This document shows, piece after piece, positions 6,555 through 15,077 of a stretch of DNA of 64,000 nucleotides (positions are counted from its first letter, which is position 1; the number at the start of each line of letters is the position of its first letter). The stretch is from positions 1,054,001-1,118,000 of the forward strand of contig NZ_JAPEUL010000007.1 in the NCBI RefSeq assembly GCF_026113935.1. Direction: 5' to 3'. A model generated the notes under the pieces. That model saw only the letters and a program-made list of their open reading frames with translations. It was not told the DNA's origin and did no database searches. The DNA is from Marinomonas rhodophyticola. GTDB lineage: Bacteria; Pseudomonadota; Gammaproteobacteria; Pseudomonadales; Marinomonadaceae. A program made the translations under genes and the position numbers.

Positions 6555-6833
6555 ATGAATAAGAAGGAAGCTGAAGAACTAAGTGTTCTACTAATGCAAG
6601 TGTCAGGAAAGCTTGACCAAAGCGTGCGTTTCGTTATGGATAAGGATACAAAAGAAAATTTTGAATCTTATAGATCAAGCGCAGGGAAAGTTATGGGAGA
6701 GCTGTTCTTAGAGATGCTACAGCCTTTATGGGAACGTTATCCTGAGCTTAGGCCAAAAGAAATGGATGGAATTTACGAGGTAAACCCTCAAATACACGAA
6801 CCACATTTTTACAAGCCAGATGACAATACATAA
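6555..6833 (+). CDS. Hypothetical protein, 92 residues (cassette gene)
   Basis: A soluble, charged, mostly helical protein of unknown function with MNKKEAEELSVLLMQVSGKL at the start and a Pro/His-rich tail (NPQIHEPHFYKPDD). ATG 6555 is preceded by GGAG at about 6545. Its stop codon lies in the left core of the next attC-like site, supporting its being a real cassette gene. No family was recognised. Confidence 0.7.
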   Translation: MNKKEAEELSVLLMQVSGKLDQSVRFVMDKDTKENFESYRSSAGKVMGELFLEMLQPLWERYPELRPKEMDGIYEVNPQIHEPHFYKPDDNT

Positions 6834-6907
6834 CAAGCACATGAAAAATCGCCAACAAAAAGCGTGGGCTGGACTCGCTACTGTTCGTCTTTTATGTGGG
6901 CATTAGT
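6827..6907. other. attC-like site with altered right core
   Basis: The left end ATACATAACAAGCACATGAA pairs with the right end TTTATGTGGGCATTAG. The interior contains GCGTGGGCTGGACTCGC, common in attC sites. The right core reads CATTAG where GTTAG would be expected, so the site may be impaired. Confidence 0.6.
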
Positions 6908-6921
6908 TCTTTTTAAATTGG

Positions 6922-6940
6922 AGTGATACTATAGTGATAC
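6922..6940 (+). promoter_or_regulatory. Direct repeat in the phd-parE promoter
   Basis: AGTGATAC occurs twice, at 6922-6929 and 6933-6940, with an 11-base period, about one helical turn. It lies 22 bases before the antitoxin start and is a likely autoregulatory operator bound by the Phd N-terminal domain. Confidence 0.5.
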
Positions 6941-6961
6941 ATTTTAATCTGAGGTGTCGCT

Positions 6962-7219
6962 ATGAGAACCGAAGTCGTTACTACATTAAAGAGGCAGGCA
7001 ACGAAGCTGCTTGCTGACTTGCGTGAGTCAAAAGAGCCTATTCTCATAACCGAGCATGGTCAGCCATCAGCTTATTTGCTTGATGTTGCTGATTACGAGT
7101 TGATGGTGGAACGGATGAATATCTTGGAAGGTATTGCGAAGGGCGAACAGGCCATCCGTGAAGGTAGAACAATGGATATGTCGCAAGCCAAAGAGAAAAT
7201 GAGTAAATGGCTCAAATAA
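6962..7219 (+). CDS. Type II antitoxin, Phd/YefM family
   Basis: An 85-residue antitoxin. Residues 1-50 form the Phd/YefM DNA-binding fold (TLKRQATKLLADLRESKEPI, LITEHGQPSAYLLDV). The C-terminal part (MVERMNILEGIAKGEQAIRE) should wrap around the toxin. ATG 6962 follows GAGG with 8-base spacing. The stop overlaps the toxin start by 13 bases, indicating translational coupling. Its 3' half is duplicated nearly identically in the scar at 3526-3703. Confidence 0.9.
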   Translation: MRTEVVTTLKRQATKLLADLRESKEPILITEHGQPSAYLLDVADYELMVERMNILEGIAKGEQAIREGRTMDMSQAKEKMSKWLK

Positions 7220-7518
7220 TTTGGACTGAGCCAGCACTGAATAATCTGAACGATATTGCTGAGTATATTGCAGTGAGTAATCCGTACGCTGCGAGGCAAT
7301 TAGTAGAAAATGTTTTCAGTAAGGTGCAGAGACTCGAACAATTTCCTGACTCCGGTAGAATCCCTGAAGAAATTTCGACTCTAAATTATCGAGAAGTGGT
7401 AGTGAATCCTTGCCGTGTTTTCTACAAAGTTGATAACGATTCAGTCTATATCCTTCATCTGTTGAGGCAAGAAAGAGATTTACGCAAGTATTTATTGTCT
7501 ACTACGGATGAGAACTAG
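7207..7518 (+). CDS. Type II toxin, RelE/ParE family
   Basis: A 103-residue toxin of normal length. It has the ParE-type start (IIWTEPALNNLNDIAEYIA), a helix AARQLVENVFSKVQRLEQFP, the SGRIPE turn, and a C-terminal CRVFYKVDNDSVYILHLLRQ strand pair with conserved basic residues. ParE members poison gyrase, while RelE members cut mRNA. The sequence is closest to the ParE style, but the target is not certain. Gene order antitoxin then toxin with overlap is usual. A broken copy of its first 25 codons lies at 3633. Confidence 0.9.
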   Translation: MAQIIWTEPALNNLNDIAEYIAVSNPYAARQLVENVFSKVQRLEQFPDSGRIPEEISTLNYREVVVNPCRVFYKVDNDSVYILHLLRQERDLRKYLLSTTDEN

Positions 7519-7530
7519 AGGATTATCGCT

Positions 7531-7719
7531 ATGCGTGATCATTATGATTTTTCAAATTCAGTCAAAAACCCTTACGCTAAAAAGCTTAAGAAGCAGGTTA
7601 CGATAAGGCTTGATGAAGATACTGTTGAGTATTTTAAGGCTTTGGCAGATGATAAGGGCATTCCTTATCAAAGCTTAATTAACCTGTATTTAAGGGGATT
7701 GTGCGCAGTCACGCCGTGA
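7531..7719 (+). CDS. BrnA/CopG-like antitoxin without an adjacent toxin
   Basis: A 62-residue protein with a ribbon-helix-helix region: KKQVTIRLDEDTVEYFKALA and then KGIPYQSLINLYLRGLC. It resembles short BrnA-type antitoxins that begin MREHYDFS. Such genes normally follow a brnT toxin, but here the gene lies 12 bases after parE, and no brnT is seen upstream. It may be an orphan that neutralises a toxin elsewhere, or may have joined the phd-parE operon. The C-terminus (AVTP) looks shorter than usual, so loss of the last few residues is possible. AGAGGA precedes the ATG. Confidence 0.75.
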   Translation: MRDHYDFSNSVKNPYAKKLKKQVTIRLDEDTVEYFKALADDKGIPYQSLINLYLRGLCAVTP

Positions 7720-7769
7720 CTTGAAGATAGCATGGCAGTAAGCCATTTCACTCATTTCAAAAAACCAAA

Positions 7770-7806
7770 GTCTGAAGCGTTTTTTTCTATGTAAAACGCC
7801 ACAGAC
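7770..7806. terminator. Hairpin between convergent genes
   Basis: GTCTG/CAGAC and GCGTTTT/AAAACGC stems with T- and A-rich interior, between the antitoxin gene and the oppositely oriented DUF3549 gene. It marks the right end of the accessory region. Confidence 0.45.
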
Positions 7807-7836
7807 TCTATTCTTTTCGTTACTAACTATTTCTCA

Positions 7837-8907
7837 TCACTGTACCGATGTGGGCGTTTGTGTGAATAAATAACTTACCGCTTGGGCCAGTTTCGGGCTG
7901 ACGTGGCCGCTGCGTAACAAGCTCCAAAGGGGTTGTTTGGCTTCAGGGTGTTGGCTCAGTTCGGCGGCGATTTGTCTGAAAGCGATGTAGCCGTCTTCTC
8001 GGTGCGCCAGTTTTTCCATGATAATACGCAGTAGCTGTGGGTTTTGACCCAGCCAATGGGGGCATTTTGCGGCGAGAGCAGCAATGGGGTGAAGGTCGTT
8101 GTCTTGGCATTCTGTTAGACTGCCGAGCAAACCAAACAGTGGTAATAACAATGTATTGTTTAACTCTGCTCTGGATAAGGCGCGTAGGTAGCTTGCTTGC
8201 ATGAGTGCGTCTTGCTCCGTTTGCAGTTGCGCAATCAGCGTTTCTTGTAGCTGACTTGACAGCGTTTCGTGCTCAAGAGCATGGCATAGGGCGCTGACAA
8301 CGGGCTTGGCGGCGTGTTGAATGGCTTTTTGTATGAGCACTTGGTATGTGTCTTCGTCTACTCTGGCGGCGAGTTCGGCAATGCCTTGCAGCCCGAGTGT
8401 TTGCCAGCTGTCGTCTTGTTTGTTTACGTCCGATGACAGGTGTTTAACCACGTCGTCAAAGTAGTGCGAAGGGGCTTTGTGAAGATCTTTGCCAAGAATA
8501 GCGTGAAAACTGGCCATGCGTTCTTGATCTGGCTTGAAGACATAAGGGTTGTCTTCGAGGGCTTCGGATAAGCCAGCTTCTTCGCCTTTGTGCAGTATTT
8601 TATCGACAATACTTTTGATGAAGTGATCTCGCGTACCAAGATTTAGGCAACCTGCTTCGTCGAGCGGCAGTTTAACAAACCAAATGACGCCAGCATTGGC
8701 ACTGTCTTTTTTGGCTGTGTCTTTTGATGTTAACAGGCAAGCTAGCCAAGCGTGTTGGCGAAAGGGAAAAGGGTAGGCTTGCTGTTTGCGATCGAACTGT
8801 ATGGCTTGCTGCGGAGTGATTTTGGTGATGTTGCGTCCTAGGTCGTAGTAGCTCACATCACATCCGACCATATCAAATAAGTCAGAAAGCGATTCTATTT
8901 TGTTCAT
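7837..8907 (-). CDS. DUF3549 family protein
   Basis: A 356-residue protein resembling DUF3549, a family of unknown function found in Pseudomonas and marine gammaproteobacteria. The N-terminal 130 residues hold a mixed fold with the typical FDMVGCDVSYYDLGRNITKI start and AYPFPFRQHAWLACL. The rest is alpha-helical and HEAT-like (many 35-40 residue helix pairs, ELAARVDEDTY, HALEHETLSS). There is no signal peptide or membrane segment. It is transcribed away from yqcC and appears to be the first core gene after the accessory region. Confidence 0.8.
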   Translation of the reverse strand: MNKIESLSDLFDMVGCDVSYYDLGRNITKITPQQAIQFDRKQQAYPFPFRQHAWLACLLTSKDTAKKDSANAGVIWFVKLPLDEAGCLNLGTRDHFIKSIVDKILHKGEEAGLSEALEDNPYVFKPDQERMASFHAILGKDLHKAPSHYFDDVVKHLSSDVNKQDDSWQTLGLQGIAELAARVDEDTYQVLIQKAIQHAAKPVVSALCHALEHETLSSQLQETLIAQLQTEQDALMQASYLRALSRAELNNTLLLPLFGLLGSLTECQDNDLHPIAALAAKCPHWLGQNPQLLRIIMEKLAHREDGYIAFRQIAAELSQHPEAKQPLWSLLRSGHVSPKLAQAVSYLFTQTPTSVQ

Positions 8908-9038
8908 GATAAAGTATGGGACTCGTTTTGCAAGTAAGGGCGCAGTGGGCGCCCTTTGTTGAATAAAAGACAGTTATATAAAGAGAAAGTTACATAAAAA
9001 GATGCGTTATCTTACCGTTTTTTAGAGGAGAAATCAGG

Positions 9039-9380
9039 TTGAAAAAAGCCTTTTCTGACCATCATGTGTTGGCGGATTTGTTGATGGACTTGCAAATGGC
9101 GATGCAAGATTGTGGTGTTTGGGAATGTGGTACGCCAAGTAACGAGGCCTTACAGAGTACAGAGCCTTTTTGTATTGATACGATGCGGTTTGAGCAGTGG
9201 TTGCGATTTGTGATGATAGAGCGTTTTAAAACCTTGTTAGCCACTGGGAGTGATTTGCCTGTGCGCTGTCATATTTCTCCCATGGCGGAAGAGGCGTTTA
9301 AACATAAGCCTTCAGCCAACGTTGCGCATCTTGTCAATTGTTTGAATCGCATCGATCAACATTTAAGTGGCGCATTGTGA
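9039..9380 (+). CDS. yqcC: YqcC family protein (DUF446)
   Basis: A 113-residue protein matching the YqcC/DUF446 family, small helical proteins that often sit beside the pseudouridine synthase truC. It has the family pattern of an N-terminal helix ending in ALQSTEPFCIDTMRFEQWLR and FVMIERFKTLL, and a late NVAHLVNCLNRIDQHLSG. The start is TTG 9039 after AGAGGAG at 9025-9031. The stop TGA shares bases with the GTG start of the next gene (GTGA), so the two are translationally coupled. Confidence 0.85.
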   Translation: MKKAFSDHHVLADLLMDLQMAMQDCGVWECGTPSNEALQSTEPFCIDTMRFEQWLRFVMIERFKTLLATGSDLPVRCHISPMAEEAFKHKPSANVAHLVNCLNRIDQHLSGAL

Positions 9381-10237
9381 TTTCTGATCAGCTTCATCAT
9401 CCTTTGGTAAAAGACCTTGCTTGGTTGGTGGAAGGGCATTATATCGAGCGAGATTTTTACCTCGAAGCCTATTGGGTGGCCGATGTTGAAGCGCGGTTAT
9501 TGGCACTGGATCAGATGCCTGCGCCATTGATTAATGCCCTTGCTGAATGTAAGTCACATTTTTTGGGCAGCTACTTTGAAAGTCTGTTTTCGTATGCGAT
9601 AGAACATTTGTCTTGTTTAACGGTTATTCGCGAACATTTTCAAATAACGGCGTCAGGAAAGACGCTGGGCGAAGTGGATATGTTGGTGGAGACACCTGAC
9701 GGAGTGCTCCATCAATTTGAAATCGCCGTTAAATTTTATTTAGAGCGTCCCGATCTTTTTCCCCATGATTGGATTGGGCCAAATAAAAATGATAGCTTAT
9801 TAAAAAAGGTCACCAGAGCCAGAGAGCATCAGTTACAGATTTTACAAACGCAAGAAGGTTTTTCTGCCATTGCCGAGTTTGCTAGAGATCGTGTGCCGCA
9901 GACCAGTTTGTTGATATTTGGGCGTTTGTATCTTGCTCTTAATCATCAGCAGGATGTGGAGAAGTGGTTGAGTCAAACTGAGCATGGTGGCTGGATACGG
10001 GTGTCCCAAATGGCGTTGCTAACGCCGTATTTTTCTTATTTTTCTATCTTACAAAAGCCTCATTGGTTGGCGAATCAAAATATAACTGATAATTTCACTT
10101 TCAATTCTCTACAATCTGCCTACAATCTTGTAAGCGAATTCCTACATGACAGTCGCCCCAAACATGTACTTTTATGGCGAGCTGTGCGTCATGCTGAAAA
10201 TAATAGAAATGTATTTATTGTGCCAGATTCATGGTGA
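9377..10237 (+). CDS. DUF1853 family protein, nuclease-like fold
   Basis: A 286-residue protein of the DUF1853 family. I chose GTG 9377, which overlaps the yqcC stop by 4 bases; the frame is open further upstream but that would be inside yqcC. The core GEVDMLVETP, then LHQFEIAVKFYL resembles the E/D-x-E-x-K strand pair of PD-(D/E)XK nuclease-fold proteins. Activity is not established. LGSYFESLFSYAIEHL upstream and YFSYFSILQKPHWL near the C-terminus are typical of the family. It forms a two-gene operon with yqcC. Confidence 0.8.
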   Translation: MISDQLHHPLVKDLAWLVEGHYIERDFYLEAYWVADVEARLLALDQMPAPLINALAECKSHFLGSYFESLFSYAIEHLSCLTVIREHFQITASGKTLGEVDMLVETPDGVLHQFEIAVKFYLERPDLFPHDWIGPNKNDSLLKKVTRAREHQLQILQTQEGFSAIAEFARDRVPQTSLLIFGRLYLALNHQQDVEKWLSQTEHGGWIRVSQMALLTPYFSYFSILQKPHWLANQNITDNFTFNSLQSAYNLVSEFLHDSRPKHVLLWRAVRHAENNRNVFIVPDSW

Positions 10238-10299
10238 AACAGAGTCCAATATTAAGATGCACTTTAGTTGCTTTACAAACTAGTAGTATTAAAAAGTAG

Positions 10300-12301
10300 A
10301 TGACCGATTTATCAAAGTTACTGCAGGCTAAAATGCCATTAGCCGCGTGGATTATAGACGTAGAGCAATCAAGTGTACCGTGCTGTAATGAAGCGGCTGA
10401 AGCCTTGTTAATTGGCTCTCTGAAGGACATTAAATTGGGGCAACGTGCTATTCCGAGTGGATTAAGAGAACGTTTGTCACTTCATTTAGCGTCGCTTGAT
10501 ATTGGTGAAAGCTTACCCTTTAAGTGGCCATTTACGTCCAAGGATGGGGTTGAGTATCAGGTTCGTGGCTCGGTCATTGCTCTAGAGGACGCGCGAAAAG
10601 GGTTGTTTGTTGAGGCACACCCGGTCTCGCATTACGATGCTGTTTCTGTTGTTCAGGATGACTCTATTATTGTTCATCATGCCGGTTTGTTGGCGCAGTT
10701 TCGAAGTTTGTCTTTCGCTATTTTTGATCAATATGGTCAGTATCTTGAAGCCAGTGAGCATTTTATTGCGCATTTTGGTGTCATTCAGCACGTTCGAGAT
10801 TTGTTTGCTGTGTCTGGTGCGGCTAATAGTTTTATTCGTCGTCTTGCTCATCAAGAAAATTTATTCCAAGAAATTCGGCTGGCGACACAAAATGGAATAC
10901 GCTGGCATAAGATAGAAGTGTCTTATCATCCCTCAACGAACATGATTTATCTGTTAACTCATGATATTCAAGAAGAGCGAGATCATGAGGTGGCGCTTTA
11001 TCGTCTTAATAATTACGATGGTTTAACCAATTTGCCCAATCGTAATTTGCTTTATCATCAGTTAGAAAGTGCGCTGATTAATGCCCGTAAGCGTCATCGA
11101 CAGTTTGGTCTTTTGTATTTGGATTTAGATGGTTTTAAAGTCATTAATGACAATTTTGGTCATCGGGTCGGTGACGAGCTGATTCAACGCGTGGCGGAAC
11201 GTATCAAAGACAGTATCCCTTCTGGAGCGTGTTTATATCGTTTGGGCGGCGATGAATTTGTTGTGGTGCTTGAGAATACGAATTCTATTGCAGAATTAGA
11301 AAGCATTGCTGAAAGTATTATGCAGAATGCCAGCAATACTTACCCTGTGGCCAAAATGGAAATGATGATCACCGCCAGTATTGGTATTGCCAGTTACCCT
11401 CAACATGCTGACAACGTGGATCATCTACTGAAAAATGCCGATGCTGCTATGTATCGTGCAAAATCCATGGGCCATAATATGTGTTTTGTCTATCAAAATA
11501 GCATGGCAGAGAATATTGATGCGTATTTAACATTGGGCGGTGGGTTGCGAAAAGCGATAGAAGAAGAGCAATTTATTTTGCACTATCAGCCTAAAATTCG
11601 CCTTCCAGATGAGACGGTAGTGGGCGCCGAAGCCCTTATTCGTTGGATTCATCCTGAGCTTGGCATGATTAGCCCAGATCAATTTATTCCTTTAGCAGAA
11701 GAGAGTGGTCTTATTCTGCCTTTAGGGGAATGGGTCATTCGCAGGGCGTGTCGTCAGTTACAGGAATGGCGCAAAGCGGGTTATCCTGATATCAAATTGT
11801 CGGTCAATTTATCCAGTCGGCAATTTATGCAGGCAGATTTGGTTGATATGGTTGAGCGAGTCCTTGAAGAAACGGGCGTTGATTCGAAATATTTCGAACT
11901 TGAGGCTCACTGAAAGCATGTTGATGGTCGATGCACAGCAATCGATTGAAAAACTGCACAGCTTTCGTAAGCTCGGCTTAACCTTATCAATTGACGATTT
12001 TGGTACGGGCTATTCTTCATTGGCTTATTTGAAAAAATTCCCTATTCAAACGTTAAAAATCGATCGTTCTTTTATTCATGATTTGGGGTTGGACAGTGAT
12101 AATGACGCCATTGTTAAAGCCACCATTGCTATGGCAAATAGCCTGAATCTAAAAGTGATTGCAGAAGGCGTCGAAAACCGCGGCCAGGTAGATGTGTTGA
12201 ATAAATATCATTGTCAAGAAGTGCAGGGGTATTTGTTTTCTAAACCCTTGAGTAGTGATGATTTTCTTGTCTATCTTGATAGCCATAATGTTGTCGCTTA
12301 G
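10300..12301 (+). pseudogene. Diguanylate cyclase/phosphodiesterase (PAS-GGDEF-EAL), frameshifted
   Basis: A cyclic-di-GMP signalling protein of about 666 residues if one base is removed. Residues 1-230 hold PAS-like sensing regions without membrane segments. The GGDEF domain has the intact active-site motif RLGGDEFVVV near residue 315. The EAL domain starts near 443 with GAEALIRW and continues in the next frame with SIDDFGTGYSSLAYL and VIAEGVEN. The first frame (10300-11913) ends at FELEAH. Removing one G at about 11904 joins it to LTESMLMVDAQQS in the second frame (to 12301). Both halves look otherwise intact, so an indel in the sequence data is the likeliest cause. Soluble, presumably cytoplasmic. 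Confidence 0.85.
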
Positions 12302-12429
12302 CAAGGGCTGGTTAGAATGAATGGCCGAAATAAGAAAGCATTATGGCAGCGCTTTTTTTCGTGTTCAGTATCCCACTAATAGGTTATCCTTATCGTTAAT
12401 AGCGCTTATTAATCAACTATGGATACATT

Positions 12430-13288
12430 GTGTCGACGCTTGAAAATCTTTCTTGTCCGATAGATTCTGCGCCCTTGCAAAGACGCGAGCGCAGCTTAAT
12501 TTGTCAACACGGACACACTTATGATTTGGCCAAAACTGGCTATGTCAATCTTCTTCCAGTACAAAACAAACGTTCTAAAGACCCAGGCGACAGCAAGGAA
12601 ATGGTGGCTTCACGCCATGCTTTTCTCAATCAACACCACTATCTGCCTATCGTTCAGGCAATTCTCTCGTCTTGGCCAAAAGAAAACTTACACAGCGGTG
12701 TTCGTATTCTTGACGCTGGGTGTGGGGAGGGCTATTACCTTAGTGAGACTCGGCCGTGCCTTGTCAGGCCAAGGTATCTATGCTGAACGTATGGGGTTGG
12801 ATATTTCCAAATGGGCGGTCACGGCCGCTAGTAAACGCGATAAAGATATCAGCTGGCTGGTAGCCAGTAATGCCGGTTTGCCGATGCCAAAGGAACGCTT
12901 TGATGCGGTGCTGTGCTTGTTTGGCTTTCCCGTATTTACAGAGTTTTCTCGGGTATTAAGTGATCATGGTGTGTTATTGCTGGTGGAGTCTGGTGCCGAT
13001 CACTTGATTGAGTTACGTAAATTACTTTATCCATCCATTTATGAGTATAAAGCCACATTTGCGTCGGGTGTGTCGGGCTTTGAGTTGCTACATGAGCAGG
13101 CTGAACGCTTTACTTTTACTCTGGATTCCCAGTTGCACATTCAACAATTGTTGAGCATGACGCCTCACATTCATAAGGCTTCCTATGATGGCCGCGAGGC
13201 GGTAAAGCAGCTTAACTCTATTACACTGACGGCGGACATTAAGCTGCGTTGGTATCGAAAGGAAATAAAGGAAGTGAATTATGTCTAG
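12430..13288 (+). pseudogene. rlmA: 23S rRNA (guanine-N1) methyltransferase RlmA, frameshifted
   Basis: A SAM-dependent methyltransferase of about 285 residues with one base removed. The N-terminal zinc-binding part (LSCPIDSAPL, LICQHGHTYDLAKTGYVNLL) and the highly conserved NKRSKDPGDSKEMV identify RlmA, which modifies G745-type positions in 23S rRNA. The SAM motif is ILDAGCGEGYY. The first frame (12430-12786) breaks at about 12745; one extra G separates YYLS from RLGRALSGQG in the next frame, which runs to 13288. GTG 12430 is the likely start. The end overlaps the can start by 8 bases. Confidence 0.85.
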
Positions 13289-13915
13289 TCATTTAGATGA
13301 GCTGTTTAATAAAAATAGAGAATGGGCGGCCAAGGTGACGGCAGAGGACCCAGAATTTTTTCTACCTTATCGAAACAACAAAAGCCGGAATATCTTTGGA
13401 TTGGTTGTGCCGATAGCCGCGTTCCTGCCAATCAAATAGTGGATCTTTTACCTGGCGAAGTCTTTGTTCATCGTAATATTGCCAATGTAGTGGTGCATAC
13501 AGACTTAAATTGTCTGTCTGTTATTCAGTTCGCTGTGGATGTGTTAAAAGTGAAACACATCATGGTGGTGGGGCATTATGGTTGCGGTGGTATCAAAGCG
13601 GCCATGGGGACGGAAGAGCACGGTATGATAGACAACTGGCTGCGTCATATTAAAGATGTTTATCGCTTGCATCGTGACGAGTTGGATAGCATTGAAGATG
13701 AGCACGCGCGTTTTGATCGTATGTGTGAGTTAAATGTGGTAGAGCAAGTGGCGAACGTTTGCCAGAGCAGTATCGTGCAAAACGCTTGGAAAATCGGTCA
13801 AGAATTGCATGTGCATGGTTGGTGTTACAGTATAGATAATGGGCATATTACGGATTTGAAAAGAACCGTTTCTAATGCAGAAGAGTCGATACAGCAGTTG
13901 AACAATATGTCATAG
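13281..13915 (+). pseudogene. can: Beta-carbonic anhydrase, frameshifted near the N-terminus
   Basis: A beta-class carbonic anhydrase of about 211 residues, interconverting CO2 and bicarbonate in the cytoplasm. ATG 13281 follows AAGGAAG and encodes MSSHLDELFNKNREWAAKV. One T is missing in the run at 13356-13361, after which the other frame continues with FSTLSKQQKPEYLW. Zinc ligands and catalytic residues are visible: CADSR (Cys and Asp-Arg dyad) and HYGCGG (His, Cys). The rest of the protein is full length. It overlaps rlmA, suggesting one operon. The run-length error makes a sequencing artefact likely, since can is usually essential in air. Confidence 0.88.
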
Positions 13916-13937
13916 ATGTGGCGTATTGCAGCGAGAT

Positions 13938-13968
13938 AAAAAAACGAGCCAAGAGCCTCGTTTTTTTA
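13938..13968. terminator. Bidirectional terminator
   Basis: AAAAAAACGAG and CTCGTTTTTTT form a stem around CCAAGAGC, between convergent can and the LysR gene. A-run and T-run on both sides allow it to work in both directions. Confidence 0.8.
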
Positions 13969-13991
13969 TGAATCAGACGTAAGACGGTCGA

Positions 13992-14945
13992 TTATAAATT
14001 GTTGTTTTCAGCAATAGTGCGGGCGCATCCTGCAATAGTGGAGCGCAGCCAAATGTGTCCTGGATCATGTTGTAATAATGGGATCCATAGCATTTTCAAT
14101 TCCACTGGTGGAATGTCAAACGGTGGCGGTAGCACCACAACACTTTGATTGCCTTTCATAAGGCGTGTGGCCAACGATGGCAGTGTGGCAATGAGTCCCA
14201 GTTGTTCTGTAGCGCGCATGGCGACATTATAGTTGCGTGTGAATAGACGGATATTGCGTTTAAAGCCTAAGTCCGCCAAGGTGCCATCGACCCAACCCAG
14301 TTTTTGCACTTCTTCTGGCTGAATGCCAACACCGACACCAAAGCCTGTTTTACTGACCCAAACATGCGGGGAAGCAAGGTACATTTCTAAGGAGAAATTT
14401 TTGGCAATATCAGAATTGGCCGGTACTAGACAAGAGAAATGATCCACCCAAACGGACTTTTGGTGGAAAGATTGTGGCAGGGTATCAAAGCGATTGATAA
14501 CCAAATCTACTTTACCCTTTTCTACATCGTGAAAGCTGACATCACTTGGGTTCATGACATCGAGTATGACATTGGGTGCTTCATCCTGTAGCTTTTTCAT
14601 CAGCGGTGGAATGAGCGTGGCTTCTGCGTAGTCACTGGCCATAATACGAAACACTCGAGAGCTTGATTCCGCTTCAAAGTTTTGGCCTAGGTGCAGCACT
14701 TCATCGACCGCTTGTAAAATGTTTTGCACACGAGGTTGCAGTTGTATGGCGAGTGCGGTTGGCATCATGCCATCACTGGTTCTTACTAGAAGTGGGTCGT
14801 GGAATAGATCTCTTAAACGTCTTAGTCCATTGCTCATCGCTGGCTGAGTGATGCCCAACTGATTGGCGGCGTGGGTGACATTCTGCTCCCGAAGTAAGGA
14901 GTCCAAATATCGAAGTAAGTTGAGATCTATTTTGTCTAACTGCAT
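13992..14945 (-). CDS. LysR family transcriptional regulator
   Basis: A 317-residue LysR regulator of normal length. The N-terminal winged helix-turn-helix (DLNLLRYLDSLLREQNVTHA, QPAMSNGLRRLRDLF) is followed by a substrate-binding domain. The start DLNLLR and PTALAIQLQP resemble the NodD/LeuO/PnbR-type subgroup. It is not divergent from an obvious target: the next gene upstream is the AGE-family gene in the same direction, 132 bases away. The effector is unknown. Confidence 0.88.
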   Translation of the reverse strand: MQLDKIDLNLLRYLDSLLREQNVTHAANQLGITQPAMSNGLRRLRDLFHDPLLVRTSDGMMPTALAIQLQPRVQNILQAVDEVLHLGQNFEAESSSRVFRIMASDYAEATLIPPLMKKLQDEAPNVILDVMNPSDVSFHDVEKGKVDLVINRFDTLPQSFHQKSVWVDHFSCLVPANSDIAKNFSLEMYLASPHVWVSKTGFGVGVGIQPEEVQKLGWVDGTLADLGFKRNIRLFTRNYNVAMRATEQLGLIATLPSLATRLMKGNQSVVVLPPPFDIPPVELKMLWIPLLQHDPGHIWLRSTIAGCARTIAENNNL

Positions 14946-15077
14946 AAGGGAAGAGGCTCATGTCCACTGACGTTGGGGCTGCATGATACTGTATTTTGCC
15001 ACTAAATAGAATGAGACCTTTGCTTGTGACATTGTGCAAAGGTCTCATAATGATTGCCCTCTAGTGAGTAAGGGGGA

